Part shown: positions 10,918 to 20,782 of the stretch, piece after piece
Numbering within the stretch: position 1 is the first letter of the stretch
How the letters are laid out: each line of letters begins with the position of its first letter
Assembly (NCBI GenBank): GCA_003281625.1
Contig: QCBL01000008.1
Coordinates: forward strand, 1-64,000
Origin: Prochlorococcus sp. AG-347-I04
GTDB lineage: Bacteria > Cyanobacteriota > Cyanobacteriia > PCC-6307 > Cyanobiaceae
DNA: 64,000 nt
Direction: 5' to 3'
The notes under the pieces: model-generated
What the model was told of the DNA's origin: nothing
Seen by the model: the letters and a program-made list of their open reading frames with translations, nothing else
Databases searched by the model: none
Program-made: the position numbers and the translations under genes

Positions 10918-13060
10918 AGTCGGCAATTTTTAGAGAATAATTTCTAATTAAGCTCAACAAATTGAGTCTATTATTTCTTATTTTTAAATCCTCTGACATT
11001 ATTAGAACTCCCTTTTCATTATCAAATAAATCCTCGATAGTGTTTACATTAATCTCAAACAAATTTAGGAGTTCCAAATAATTGCAATAACCTTCTGAAA
11101 AAAGTTTTTCTAATTCTCCAATAAATTCAAAAACTTTGAATTCACAATCTTTTTCAAAAAGTTTTGTGTCTACATAATCTCTTGTTGAGAGAACTTCTCT
11201 TGAAATATCACTTTTATTTGCTAATTTGCTTACCCTAGTAATTACCTTCTGGATTTCAACAAAATTATCCTTTTCGTTAAAGTTGATAATAGAATTAATC
11301 CTATTTTTAAGATCAACAATATTCAATACTCTTTTTTGAGATAATTCATTAGAAGAGCAAACAGCCTTTATTAATTCTTTACTTAGTGATATTTCTTCAA
11401 GATGACTAACAATTCTTTGAACTAAAAATTCATTTAAATCATTAAATACTGCTTCTCTCGAGAAGTTTAAATTCGGAAATACGATTTTCCAAAAATCAAT
11501 AAGTTCGTTGAATAATTTATCTAAAGGTAAATCAAGTTCATAATCCCAAATTATTTTAATCACTCCATTCAAATTTCTTCTTAAAGCATAAGGATCAGAT
11601 GATCCACTAGGACGCTTACCAGAAATAAATATACTTATTAAAGTTTCGACCTTATCTGCTATGGAAACTATTGCACCATATTTTGTTGAGGGCAAAGCAT
11701 CTTTATAAAAAGAAGGTAAATAATGTTCAGCGACAGCCAAGGAAACATCCTCACTAAATCCCTCATATTTAAGATATTTACCACCCATTATTCCTTGCAG
11801 CTCAGGAAATTCGAAAACAATTTCGCTACATAAGTCGTTTTTACAGTATTTAGCAGCTTCTATTATTTTTTTTTCTTCTAAAGACTTATCATTTAAAAAT
11901 TTAAGAATTTTTTTAGTAACTTCCTCTATCCTTTCTACCCTCTGAAATATATTTCCAAGTCCTTTTAAATATGAAACAGATTTAAGCTTTTCATTTCTTT
12001 CGATTGAAGCAACTTTTTTGTCACTTTCTACGAAAAACTTTGCATCTGAAAACCTTGCCCTTAATACTTTCTCATTACCTTTGGCAATATTATTATTTGA
12101 TTCTTCAAGACCATTTGAAATAACGCAGAACGTTGTACTAATTTTTTTTTCAGAGCTTAAATCTAGTTTAGAAAAACTTCCGTTTTTAAATAAAAGAGGA
12201 ACGTATCTTTGATGATTTTTCATGACTGTTGAGAGAACTTCTACCGGAAGATCAAGAAATTCATTACTAAATTTTCCAATAATTAATTCTGGCCATTCAA
12301 CTAAATCAGTTAGTTCATTTAGTAATCCTTCTGAAAGGTCAGGTTTCAGATTTAAAGATTTAGATGCCTGATTTATTAAACTATCAATTTTTTCTTTTCT
12401 TTCTTTTCGAATAGCTATTACTCTATTTCGTTTCAATAATTCAAAAAAATCATCAGGATTCTGAACTTCTAAAACTTCATTTATTAACCTATGACTTTTT
12501 GTTTTATTACTTATTTTGATTTTTGGATCACATTCATCAAATTCAAAATCAAGAATTTCATTATTATATATAGAGGCAATCCACCTAATTGGTCTTGAAA
12601 ATTTTATGTTCCCACCCCCCCATTTCATAAATCGAGGACCTTGAAGACTCTTTACTAATTTTGGGATAATCGAAGACAAAGAAATTTTTGTTGATAGTCC
12701 TTTCTCAATTTTCTTTCCAAATACAAAATCACCCTTTTCCGTATTTTTTATTTCTAGCTCACCTACTTCTATATCTAAGCTATTAGCAAATCCTAAAGCG
12801 GCATTAGTAGGACATCCATTTAAATAAGCTAAATTTGCTTTAGGCCCTTTTCTTTCTATTATCTTATCATCTGCATAATCAACTAAACCTTCGAGAAATA
12901 GAACTATCCGCCTTGGTGTGGAGGTAACAACTATTTGTTCGAATTTGATTAACTTTTTATTCAATTCAAATTCTATTAGAGATTTAAATTGCTCTAGAAC
13001 AGAATGAGAAAATTGTGCAGGCAACTCTTCTGTTCCTATCTCAAGTAAATATTTAGACAA
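10898..13060 (-). CDS. glyS: Glycyl-tRNA synthetase beta subunit
   Basis: This is the large subunit of the alpha2beta2 bacterial-type glycine-tRNA ligase. It provides tRNA recognition and the HD-like and DALR domains, while catalysis needs GlyQ, which is not in the window. The protein is 720 aa, the normal length. It starts MSKYLLEIGTEELPAQ, the conserved opening, and includes RFMKWGGGNIKFSRPIRWI and RPSGSSDPYALRR. The gene is divergent from sir and convergent with chlP, with a 20-base 3' overlap. Confidence 0.96.
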   Translation of the reverse strand: MSKYLLEIGTEELPAQFSHSVLEQFKSLIEFELNKKLIKFEQIVVTSTPRRIVLFLEGLVDYADDKIIERKGPKANLAYLNGCPTNAALGFANSLDIEVGELEIKNTEKGDFVFGKKIEKGLSTKISLSSIIPKLVKSLQGPRFMKWGGGNIKFSRPIRWIASIYNNEILDFEFDECDPKIKISNKTKSHRLINEVLEVQNPDDFFELLKRNRVIAIRKERKEKIDSLINQASKSLNLKPDLSEGLLNELTDLVEWPELIIGKFSNEFLDLPVEVLSTVMKNHQRYVPLLFKNGSFSKLDLSSEKKISTTFCVISNGLEESNNNIAKGNEKVLRARFSDAKFFVESDKKVASIERNEKLKSVSYLKGLGNIFQRVERIEEVTKKILKFLNDKSLEEKKIIEAAKYCKNDLCSEIVFEFPELQGIMGGKYLKYEGFSEDVSLAVAEHYLPSFYKDALPSTKYGAIVSIADKVETLISIFISGKRPSGSSDPYALRRNLNGVIKIIWDYELDLPLDKLFNELIDFWKIVFPNLNFSREAVFNDLNEFLVQRIVSHLEEISLSKELIKAVCSSNELSQKRVLNIVDLKNRINSIINFNEKDNFVEIQKVITRVSKLANKSDISREVLSTRDYVDTKLFEKDCEFKVFEFIGELEKLFSEGYCNYLELLNLFEINVNTIEDLFDNEKGVLIMSEDLKIRNNRLNLLSLIRNYSLKIADFTLLNS

Positions 13061-13147
13061 GAAAAAAATATGGCTTCACTTACTATAATTTACTACCAGT
13101 TAAATAAGCTTTTCGCTAATGTATAAAAAGAGATATGTTTTGGTCCT

Positions 13148-14935
13148 TTGATCAAGGTTGAAAAAGTAAAAAAGAAAAAAGATCCTGCAAAGGAAGAGAC
13201 TGTTTGTTTAGCAAATGGACTTGAAGTCTCTAAATTTGAAAATTTTAAAAAAAGTAGCCAATTTCTTAAGGAACCACTTGCTACAGAATTAGTCAATGAA
13301 AGTGATCATTTTACTAATGATGCAGTTCAGTTATTAAAATTTCACGGTAGTTATCAACAAGATAACAGGGAAAATAGAAGGCCGGGCAAAAGTAAAGATT
13401 GGCAAATGATGCTTAGGTTAAGAAATCCGGGCGGTGAAGTCCCTGGGAAATTATTTTTAGCATTAGATGAATTATCTGAAAAACTAGGTAATGGAACACT
13501 TAGGGCCACGACAAGACAAGCCTTTCAAATGCATGGAATCAGAAAGGAGAACCTAAAGGAAGTAATTCAAACAATAGTAAATTCAATGGGCTCCACATTA
13601 GCTGCATGTGGAGACATTAATAGAAATGTTATGGCCCCTGCAGCTCCGTTTGACTCGCCAGACTATAATATTGCAAGAGCATTGGCAAGAAAAGTTGCAG
13701 ATCTTCTCACCCCAATGGCTGGCCAAGGCACTTTTTTAGAGCTTTGGGCTGATGGAGATTTAGAATATACCATAAAGCCTGATGAAGATATTGAAGCAAT
13801 TAGGAAGCTCCAATTCAAAGATAATGTTTTTAGTGGAATAAAAGATGAGCCTCTTTATGGTTCAACTTATTTACCGAGAAAATTCAAATGTGCTGTGACA
13901 GTTCCTGGGGACAATTCTGTTGATCTTCTTACCAATGATATAGGAATAGTTGCCTTTACTTCTAAAGATGGAAACTTAGAGGGATGCAACTTCTATGTTG
14001 GAGGTGGTATGGGTCGCACACATAATAATGAGGAGACCTTTGCCAGAATTGCAGATCCACTTGGATATGTTGAAGAACCTGATGTTTATGAATTAATTCA
14101 AAGCATTGTGGCTATTCAAAGAGATTATGGTGATAGAAAATCAAGAAAAAATTCGAGAATGAAATATCTTCTTCATAGAAAAGGTATTAGATGGTTCAAA
14201 AAGATACTTTCTGATAAGTATTACAAAAAAGAAATTAAAAAAATTAGAAAAGAACCTGATAAGGTTCTCATTGATTACCTAGGTTGGCATAAACAAAATA
14301 AAACCTCCCATTTCGTAGGTTTACCATTATTATCAGGAAGATTATCTGGAGAGAAGAAGAACACTATCACAAGTATTGTTAAAAAATATAATTTAGATTT
14401 AAGACTCACACCTAATCAAGATATTTTACTTTGTAATATCCCAAATAAGAATAAAGGTGAAATTCAAAAATCTCTATCAAAAATAGGTTACGAAAATTTA
14501 GAAAACATTAATGAAATACAAAGACATGCTTTAGCTTGTCCTGCATTACCACTTTGTGGTCTCGCAATGACTGAAGCTGAAAGAATATTACCTGATGTAC
14601 TAAAAAGAATTGAAAATTTACTATTAGATCTAAAAATACAAAAGACAATATTATTCAGAATGACAGGATGTCCGAATGGATGTACCAGGCCTTATATGGC
14701 CGAATTAGCTCTTGTTGGAAGCGGGCAAAACAAATACCAATTATGGTTGGGGGGAAGTAAAAATCTACAAAGGCTTGGTAAACCTTTTTTACAAAGAATG
14801 GAACTTAAAGATTTAGAAAAAACTCTTCAACCATTATTTGATAATTGGAAGAGTAATTTGGATTTAGATTTCGGAGATTTTATAAATACTCATGATGAAA
14901 ATTATATATTAAATTTACTAAATGAAAATCAATAG
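13148..14935 (+). CDS. sir: Ferredoxin-dependent sulfite reductase
   Basis: This enzyme reduces sulfite to sulfide with ferredoxin electrons, using a siroheme and a 4Fe-4S cluster. The protein is 595 aa. The cluster-binding cysteines sit in ALACPALPLCG and MTGCPNGCTRPY (about residues 460-520). The siroheme/substrate region includes RPGKSKDWQM and LRATTRQAFQMHG. The frame closes at TAA 13124 and no ATG lies between it and the conserved N-terminus, so the start must be a non-ATG codon. TTG at 13148 is the best candidate. The stop is 3 bases from the stop of the convergent VanX-type gene. Confidence 0.95.
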   Translation: MIKVEKVKKKKDPAKEETVCLANGLEVSKFENFKKSSQFLKEPLATELVNESDHFTNDAVQLLKFHGSYQQDNRENRRPGKSKDWQMMLRLRNPGGEVPGKLFLALDELSEKLGNGTLRATTRQAFQMHGIRKENLKEVIQTIVNSMGSTLAACGDINRNVMAPAAPFDSPDYNIARALARKVADLLTPMAGQGTFLELWADGDLEYTIKPDEDIEAIRKLQFKDNVFSGIKDEPLYGSTYLPRKFKCAVTVPGDNSVDLLTNDIGIVAFTSKDGNLEGCNFYVGGGMGRTHNNEETFARIADPLGYVEEPDVYELIQSIVAIQRDYGDRKSRKNSRMKYLLHRKGIRWFKKILSDKYYKKEIKKIRKEPDKVLIDYLGWHKQNKTSHFVGLPLLSGRLSGEKKNTITSIVKKYNLDLRLTPNQDILLCNIPNKNKGEIQKSLSKIGYENLENINEIQRHALACPALPLCGLAMTEAERILPDVLKRIENLLLDLKIQKTILFRMTGCPNGCTRPYMAELALVGSGQNKYQLWLGGSKNLQRLGKPFLQRMELKDLEKTLQPLFDNWKSNLDLDFGDFINTHDENYILNLLNENQ

Positions 14936-14938
14936 AAT

Positions 14939-15622
14939 TTAAATTTTTCCATAGAGGGCATTTTCTTTTTTATTTTTCCAAGCCCATAATTGATCACCAT
15001 AACTAAAATGCCACCATTCATTAGGATGTTGAGCGAATCCGAATTTAGTCATAATTTCCCTTAATAAATTTCTTCTACTATTCCAAATAATTGCTCCTTC
15101 ATTCTTCATATTTGTATAAAAATAAGGATTTGAGGTCTCGTCCATTTGATCAACCATGCTTCCCATTTCAACGAGATTTCCGTCTTTATCTGATAAACAA
15201 ACATCCAATGCACCTCCGGTTGAATGAGGGGGAGGAAACCTAGTGTCATTAGAAGGATATGCCCAAAATTTTTCAACTTTTTTTAAGATGGATGGATAAG
15301 ATTTTATATTTTCAAAAGAAATATCAATATCAGATTTTTCACACTCTAATAAAAATGCTCTTTTAAACATAAATTCCTGGACTTCTAAAGGTCGCCAACT
15401 GTCATATATTAAAAGGTTAAAACTACTCTTTGATATCAAATAATCATTTACTTTAACTAATCTATTTACGACCTCCTCTCTTAATTTCCAAATAGAAGTT
15501 TTATCTTTATAAGGTGCTCCTAAGTGAAAGTAAGGGTGGGGATCTAAAAACTTTAGGCAGCTAGGTATAGCTATTAATTTATCTCCATTATCTTTAATTG
15601 GTATTTTATTCCAAATTTTCAA
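14939..15622 (-). CDS. D-alanyl-D-alanine dipeptidase, VanX type (M15D)
   Basis: This probable zinc dipeptidase cleaves D-Ala-D-Ala, in this setting most likely for wall recycling and not for glycopeptide resistance. The protein is 227 aa with no clear signal peptide. The family motifs are YDSWRP (about 73-78), the zinc ligands H133 and D140 in HSTGGALDV, and NEWWHFSYG with catalytic E202 and H205. It lies downstream of recG on the same strand, with a 57-base gap, and converges on sir. Confidence 0.92.
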   Translation of the reverse strand: MKIWNKIPIKDNGDKLIAIPSCLKFLDPHPYFHLGAPYKDKTSIWKLREEVVNRLVKVNDYLISKSSFNLLIYDSWRPLEVQEFMFKRAFLLECEKSDIDISFENIKSYPSILKKVEKFWAYPSNDTRFPPPHSTGGALDVCLSDKDGNLVEMGSMVDQMDETSNPYFYTNMKNEGAIIWNSRRNLLREIMTKFGFAQHPNEWWHFSYGDQLWAWKNKKENALYGKI

Positions 15623-15679
15623 TTAAAATTTGCAATTGATTTATAGTGACATATATATCAAAAATAACAATGATAGTTT

Positions 15680-18136
15680 TTAATTTAAGAAATCATGAAT
15701 GAATTTATTATCAGAATTATCAATAAGTATATTCCTTAAAACAATATTTTCTTTTAAATCAGGATCATCACTAACAATCTTAATAGCCTCTTCACGAGCC
15801 TTATCAATAAGAAATTTATTGTTAGGTAAATTGTCCAGTACAAAATCAGGCAATCCGGATTGTTTATATCCTAAAATCTGGCCTGGTCCTCTAAGTTCCA
15901 AGTCTTTTTCAGCAATATAAAAGCCATCATTAGATTTTTGCAAAACACAAAGTCGTTTATTTTCTAATCCATTTTTATCGGGGGTTACCAAATAACAAAA
16001 AGATTTTGTTGATCCTCTACCAACTCTCCCCCTTAATTGATGTAGCTGGGACAATCCAAATCTGTCCGAATTATAAATAATCATAATTGTGGCGTTAGGC
16101 ACATCAATGCCAACCTCAATTACTGTGGTTGAAACCAATATATTTATTTCATTCTTTAAAAAAGAATTAATTACTTCATTCTTTTCTTGTGAACTTAATT
16201 TGCCATGTAATAATCCAACTTTTTTGTTAAAAAAGACCTCTTCTGATAAATGTTTGAATGTTTTCTTTGCGGAGCTTAAATTCATTTTTTCTGAATCTTC
16301 TATAAGTGGCAAAATCACATAAGCTTGCTTTCCCTTATTGATCTCATCTTCAACAATCTTAAACAAGTTAGTTAAATCATCTTCTGAAATTATTTTTGTT
16401 GTTATAGGAACTCTCCCAGGAGGGAGTTCTGTAATTTGACTCACATCCAAATCACCATAAATAGAAAGCGCAAGAGTTCTTGGAATTGGTGTTGCTGTCA
16501 TTGATAACAAGTTAGTATTTTCTCCTTTATTTAGTAATCTATTTCTTTGAGTAACACCAAATCTATGTTGTTCATCAATTACAACCATGCCTAATGAATT
16601 AAAGATGACTTTATCCTCAAATAATGCATGAGTACCTACGAGGATATCAACTAATCCATTGTTCAAATTAGAGAAAATTTCTTTTCTCTTTTTTTGAGGA
16701 GTATTCCCAGTAAGTAGTTCAACAGAAACTAAAAGGGGATTCAAATACTTTAATAAATTTTTATAATGCTGTTCTGCTAATACCTCAGTTGGGACCATAA
16801 ATGCACCTTGCAGGTTTTTTTCAATGACAAGTAAAAGAGACGCTACTGCAATTATAGTTTTACCGCTTCCCACATCTCCCTGAAGCAATCTAGACATTGG
16901 TACGGGATTAGATAAATCTTTCTTAATTTCATTTAAAACTTTCTCTTGAGATTTTGTTAATTCAAAAGGAAAAGTATTTAAAAATTCTTTTAATAAAGAT
17001 TTCTTTTGAGGTAACTGTTGGGAAGTTACATTTTTATTCGTCTTTCTTTTTCTAAGTAGAAACTTTATTTGAAGAAGGAATAACTCATCAAAAACCAAAC
17101 GTTTTTTTGACTCAATAAGTGCCTGTTGAGTTGGTGGAAAATGAATATTAATCAACGACTCTCCTTTTGATAATAAAGATAATGAATCAAGTTGCTTTTT
17201 ATTTAAAATTTCTGGATATTGCTTTGCATAAATTAGAACCTTTTTCATAAGTTTTATAAAACTCATATTTGATAGAGCTTCACCTAATGAATACAAGGGT
17301 AATATTTTGCCTGAGAAATTAAAATTATCGTTGTTATCCTTAAGAATTTCAATCTGCGGATCTACAAAAGTTTTGCCATACTCTGTCAATTTAACCTTAC
17401 CAGAAATTGCTAATTTGGTTCCAGGAATATACATAGATTTTTGAGATGTGAAGAAGGAGTAAGATCTAAATCTTCTTCCTAAAAAAAATTTTATAACCTT
17501 TATTGAAGAAGTTTCATCAGAAACTACAATATTCATTATTGATAAGTTACTATTTTTTTTACTCTTATGGATATAAAATCTTTTAACGTTTGCGATGCAA
17601 GTATATAAATTCTCTGGTTTTAAATTTATTATCTTGACTCTATTCGTATAGTCTAGATATGTTCGTGGGAAATAATTAATAAGATCTTTTATATGAAATA
17701 TCCCTAATTCATTAAGCTTATTTTTATAAACTTTTCCTACATTTTTTATTAATGAAATATCTGAATCAAAAGACAAACTTGAATCAGCTTTATTCAGAAA
17801 AACATTATTAATAATATTATTAGAACTTTTTATTTCTAGAGTTTTACTTAGTTTATAAAGATTTTTTCTTGTATCTATTATTAACCTTTTTCTTTGATTT
17901 TCATCTAATTTATTATATTCATTATATTTTTTAGAAAATTCATGAAATATACCTAAATATTCTTCTGAGAGATTTAGATTGTCTAGTTTTTTTAATGATT
18001 CATGCAAATAATCATTAAAATATTTTTCTCTTCCTAAGGTATTAATAAATTTATTTTCAGTTTCAATAGTAAGAGATTTTTGAAGAGGTCTTATCCAATC
18101 TTTAATTAATTTATTATTATTCTCGCTAATAGTCAC
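15680..18136 (-). CDS. recG: ATP-dependent DNA helicase RecG
   Basis: RecG is a branch-migrating helicase that reverses stalled forks and processes recombination intermediates. The protein is 818 aa, longer than E. coli RecG because of an N-terminal extension of about 130 residues typical of cyanobacterial versions. A wedge/OB domain is followed by Walker A GDVGSGKT, DEQHRFG (motif II), SMTATPIPRT (motif III) and the C-terminal QLRGRVGRG. It is followed by the VanX gene. It adds to the repair genes at 38,473-44,236. Confidence 0.96.
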   Translation of the reverse strand: MTISENNNKLIKDWIRPLQKSLTIETENKFINTLGREKYFNDYLHESLKKLDNLNLSEEYLGIFHEFSKKYNEYNKLDENQRKRLIIDTRKNLYKLSKTLEIKSSNNIINNVFLNKADSSLSFDSDISLIKNVGKVYKNKLNELGIFHIKDLINYFPRTYLDYTNRVKIINLKPENLYTCIANVKRFYIHKSKKNSNLSIMNIVVSDETSSIKVIKFFLGRRFRSYSFFTSQKSMYIPGTKLAISGKVKLTEYGKTFVDPQIEILKDNNDNFNFSGKILPLYSLGEALSNMSFIKLMKKVLIYAKQYPEILNKKQLDSLSLLSKGESLINIHFPPTQQALIESKKRLVFDELFLLQIKFLLRKRKTNKNVTSQQLPQKKSLLKEFLNTFPFELTKSQEKVLNEIKKDLSNPVPMSRLLQGDVGSGKTIIAVASLLLVIEKNLQGAFMVPTEVLAEQHYKNLLKYLNPLLVSVELLTGNTPQKKRKEIFSNLNNGLVDILVGTHALFEDKVIFNSLGMVVIDEQHRFGVTQRNRLLNKGENTNLLSMTATPIPRTLALSIYGDLDVSQITELPPGRVPITTKIISEDDLTNLFKIVEDEINKGKQAYVILPLIEDSEKMNLSSAKKTFKHLSEEVFFNKKVGLLHGKLSSQEKNEVINSFLKNEINILVSTTVIEVGIDVPNATIMIIYNSDRFGLSQLHQLRGRVGRGSTKSFCYLVTPDKNGLENKRLCVLQKSNDGFYIAEKDLELRGPGQILGYKQSGLPDFVLDNLPNNKFLIDKAREEAIKIVSDDPDLKENIVLRNILIDNSDNKFIHDFLN

Positions 18137-18158
18137 ATTTGAAAAAAGAGTTATTTTT

Positions 18159-19244
18159 TCAACATATTTTATTCAAAGTTATTTCTTTTTGCCTCCAATA
18201 TGTCTCTTTTTTAATCAAACGCTGAAATTGATTTTTTAGCTCATTTATTTTGTTCCTTTGAATAGAAAGATTTAAATTTTTAAACTCTAACTCAACAGTA
18301 GATATATTGAAGAAAATAATGCTTTGAAAATTATTGCCAATTAATGATGACCGATTTAAGTTTAATTCGAAATTAATAACAAAAGGATATGGATGTTTTA
18401 TCATAAAATTTTTGTCTAATAAGTAATCAAAGGTATCTTTAGATATCATCTTTTTTATTAGATTTGCCTTGAATAATTCTTGATTAACATTGTATGAAAG
18501 ATTCAATAGTAAATTTTCCAATGACTTATCAATTAAATCAAAATCATTAAAAATCTGATTTTTTGGTAAATTATTCATTTGATTGATGTTGTCTTTTTCT
18601 TGATATCTTGGTTTTTCCACCTTCTCTTCTCCTATTAATTCAAGTAAGGAGGAAATAAATTGTTTTTCAACTCCTAGATTTTCAAAAATATTGTTTTTAG
18701 ATAAATAATTATTATTTTGGTTATTATCTAAATCAAGTGAAACGAATCTCTCATAATTATGAGCTTGATAATATTCAGAAGTATTTGATAAGTCTTCAGT
18801 AATCTCGAACTGAATGGGTTCTTTTAATTGAAAACCATCTTCATATTGAAATTTTTCTTTTTGATCATCCTTTATTTTTGTGGAACTATCAAAAATAGCA
18901 AAATTAATTTCCTTATTTATATTTTTTTCAATTTCATTTATTTTTAATTGTTCTACTGTTAAAAAGGGCAAATTTGTAAATATTAATTTACTTATTTTTT
19001 TTTCAAAAAGACTATAGAATTCATTTGCATTTAAGAAATTATCATTAATTGTTGGATAACTATATATTTGATTGAGGCCTTTTTCTACAGAGATGAAAAG
19101 TAGATTTCTTACTATATTAAGATAAAGATCATATTCCCTGTAGATATTTCTAGTTAATATTCTTTTTTGTATATCTGCTCTCTCTAATTGAGAATTAATT
19201 TTATCTGTATCTATGTAATTATTTAAATTATTCAAATCATTCAA
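18159..19244 (-). CDS. Conserved hypothetical protein downstream of tsf
   Basis: I do not recognise this gene. The frame is open to an ATG at 19313, but that would overlap the tsf coding region by 65 bases. TTG at 19244, five bases after the tsf stop region, is a more economical start and gives about 361 aa. The protein is rich in Asn, Ile and Lys and largely hydrophilic, with no membrane span or signal peptide. The middle, about residues 140-260, is low complexity. The C-terminal third is more ordered (PYPFVINFELNLN). Its place in the rpsB-tsf-recG strand suggests cotranscription. Function is unknown. Confidence 0.7.
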   Translation of the reverse strand: MNDLNNLNNYIDTDKINSQLERADIQKRILTRNIYREYDLYLNIVRNLLFISVEKGLNQIYSYPTINDNFLNANEFYSLFEKKISKLIFTNLPFLTVEQLKINEIEKNINKEINFAIFDSSTKIKDDQKEKFQYEDGFQLKEPIQFEITEDLSNTSEYYQAHNYERFVSLDLDNNQNNNYLSKNNIFENLGVEKQFISSLLELIGEEKVEKPRYQEKDNINQMNNLPKNQIFNDFDLIDKSLENLLLNLSYNVNQELFKANLIKKMISKDTFDYLLDKNFMIKHPYPFVINFELNLNRSSLIGNNFQSIIFFNISTVELEFKNLNLSIQRNKINELKNQFQRLIKKETYWRQKEITLNKIC

Positions 19245-19248
19245 GTGA

Positions 19249-19905
19249 CTAGTTTGTTTGCATTGATGCGACCTCTTCAGCAAAGTCCATCTGATTTTTT
19301 TCGATACCTTCACCCAATGTATATCTTGTAAAGCGTCTTACTTTGATATTTTCCCCAATTTTTGCAGCTGCTTGCTTGACAAGATCCTCAACTGTTAAAG
19401 AGCTATCTTTAATGTAAGGTTGTGAAAGCAAAACAAGCTCATTAAGTCTTTTTGCTATTCTCCCTTCAACTATTTTTTCTTTAATTTGTTCTGGTTTTCC
19501 CGATAAATCATCCCTACCCATTTCAATCTGCTTTTCTTTTTCAACAACATCTTCAGGTATTTCATCAATTGATACATACTCAACATTTGGGCATGCTGCT
19601 ACTTGCATTGAGACATCCTTCAACAGAGATTGAAATATATCACCTCTAGCAACGAAATCAGTTTCACAATTTAACTCTAGTAAAACTCCTACTCTTGATC
19701 CTGTATGTATATAACTACCAATTGACCCTTCGGCCGCTACTCTTCCCGATTTCTTTTCAGCACTAGCTATGCCTTTCTTTCTTAACCATTCCAAAGCTTT
19801 ATCTACATTCCCATCAGTTTCGTTAAGTGCTTTTTTGCAGTCCATCATTCCTGCGCCAGTCTTGTCTCTAAGATCTTTTACAAGTTTTGCTGTAATGTTT
19901 CCCAT
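19249..19905 (-). CDS. tsf: Translation elongation factor Ts
   Basis: EF-Ts is the nucleotide exchange factor for EF-Tu. The protein is 218 aa from the ATG at 19905. The frame extends 28 codons further upstream, but the conserved protein begins [20 protein letters not shown]. It contains the UBA-like domain, [20 protein letters not shown], and the EF-Tu-contact segment [12 protein letters not shown]. It is 43 bases downstream of rpsB on the same strand, the usual rpsB-tsf operon. Confidence 0.97.
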   Translation of the reverse strand: MGNITAKLVKDLRDKTGAGMMDCKKALNETDGNVDKALEWLRKKGIASAEKKSGRVAAEGSIGSYIHTGSRVGVLLELNCETDFVARGDIFQSLLKDVSMQVAACPNVEYVSIDEIPEDVVEKEKQIEMGRDDLSGKPEQIKEKIVEGRIAKRLNELVLLSQPYIKDSSLTVEDLVKQAAAKIGENIKVRRFTRYTLGEGIEKNQMDFAEEVASMQTN

Positions 19906-19948
19906 TTGAAGTAATAAAAATAGTGAATAGTAAGATTTAAATTGGTAT

Positions 19949-20653
19949 TTAATTTTTTCTTTCGGCATTAGAGCCTTTTCTTCCCTCATTTATGGCATCT
20001 GCAAGTCTTCCTAAAATAAGTTGCACAGATCGAACGGCATCATCGTTACAAGGAATTGGAACTTCACACAAGTCCGGATCGCAATTTGTATCCAACATTG
20101 ATACTAATGAGATATCTAACTTTCTAGCTTCTAATACTGCATTAGATTCTCTTCTCTGATCAACCAATACAACTACATCTGGTAATCTTCTCATACCCTT
20201 GAGACCACCTAAGTATTTTTGTAATCTTTCAAGTTCTCTCCTTAATACTGCAGCTTCTTTTTTAGGCCTCATCGCTATTGAACCACTACTTTCCATTCTT
20301 TCAAGATCCTTTAATCTTTCAATCCTAGCTTTCATTGTTGTCCAATTAGTCAACATCCCCCCAAGCCATCTTTGATTTACATACGCAGCTCCACAGCGTG
20401 TAGCTTCCTGAGCTACTACATCTGATGCTTGTTTTTTTGTACCGACAAATAGAAAACGTTTCCCGCTTTTTGCAGCGTTTCGAGTCCATTTATATGCATT
20501 GTTCATACACAATGCTGTTTTTACGAGATCAATAATATGCACTCCATTTCTCGCGCAATATATATACTTAGACATCTTGGGATTCCAACGTCTAGTTTGA
20601 TGCCCAAAGTGAGCACCAGCTTCCATCATTTCTGATAGTGATACGACAGCCAT
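19949..20653 (-). CDS. rpsB: 30S ribosomal protein S2
   Basis: This structural protein of the small subunit is 234 aa, a normal length. Diagnostic segments are [40 protein letters not shown] and the C-terminal [11 protein letters not shown]. It begins the rpsB-tsf operon and is preceded by a structured 5' leader (see 20664-20732). Confidence 0.98.
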   Translation of the reverse strand: MAVVSLSEMMEAGAHFGHQTRRWNPKMSKYIYCARNGVHIIDLVKTALCMNNAYKWTRNAAKSGKRFLFVGTKKQASDVVAQEATRCGAAYVNQRWLGGMLTNWTTMKARIERLKDLERMESSGSIAMRPKKEAAVLRRELERLQKYLGGLKGMRRLPDVVVLVDQRRESNAVLEARKLDISLVSMLDTNCDPDLCEVPIPCNDDAVRSVQLILGRLADAINEGRKGSNAERKN

Positions 20654-20663
20654 AATTTAAAAA

Positions 20664-20732
20664 GGGTTTCGGGTTAGCCTCCATCTGACGGGGAATTAAT
20701 ATTAATAATTCACCCGAAACTGTCAGATGTGT
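20664..20732 (-). promoter_or_regulatory. rpsB 5' leader with a potential pseudoknot (putative S2 autoregulatory element)
   Basis: Read on the minus strand, two perfect 8-base complementary pairs cross each other. CATCTGAC (20729-20722) pairs with GTCAGATG (20689-20682), and TTTCGGGT (20719-20712) pairs with ACCCGAAA (20674-20667). A third pair, GAATTA (20711-20706) with TAATTC (20698-20693), forms a nested hairpin. The crossing order is that of an H-type pseudoknot. The element ends about 13 bases before the rpsB ATG. Leaders bound by S2 are known upstream of rpsB in other bacteria. That this one is such an element is inference from position and pairing. Confidence 0.7.
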
Positions 20733-20782
20733 GAAATTTACTTCAAATATTCTAGCAAGTGGTGTGTATTTCTAAAAGTTTT

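Noticed and set aside
19906-19989. 28-codon N-terminal extension of tsf
   Set aside because: It overlaps rpsB and the translation ([10 protein letters not shown] and on) is outside the conserved EF-Ts start MGNITAKLV.
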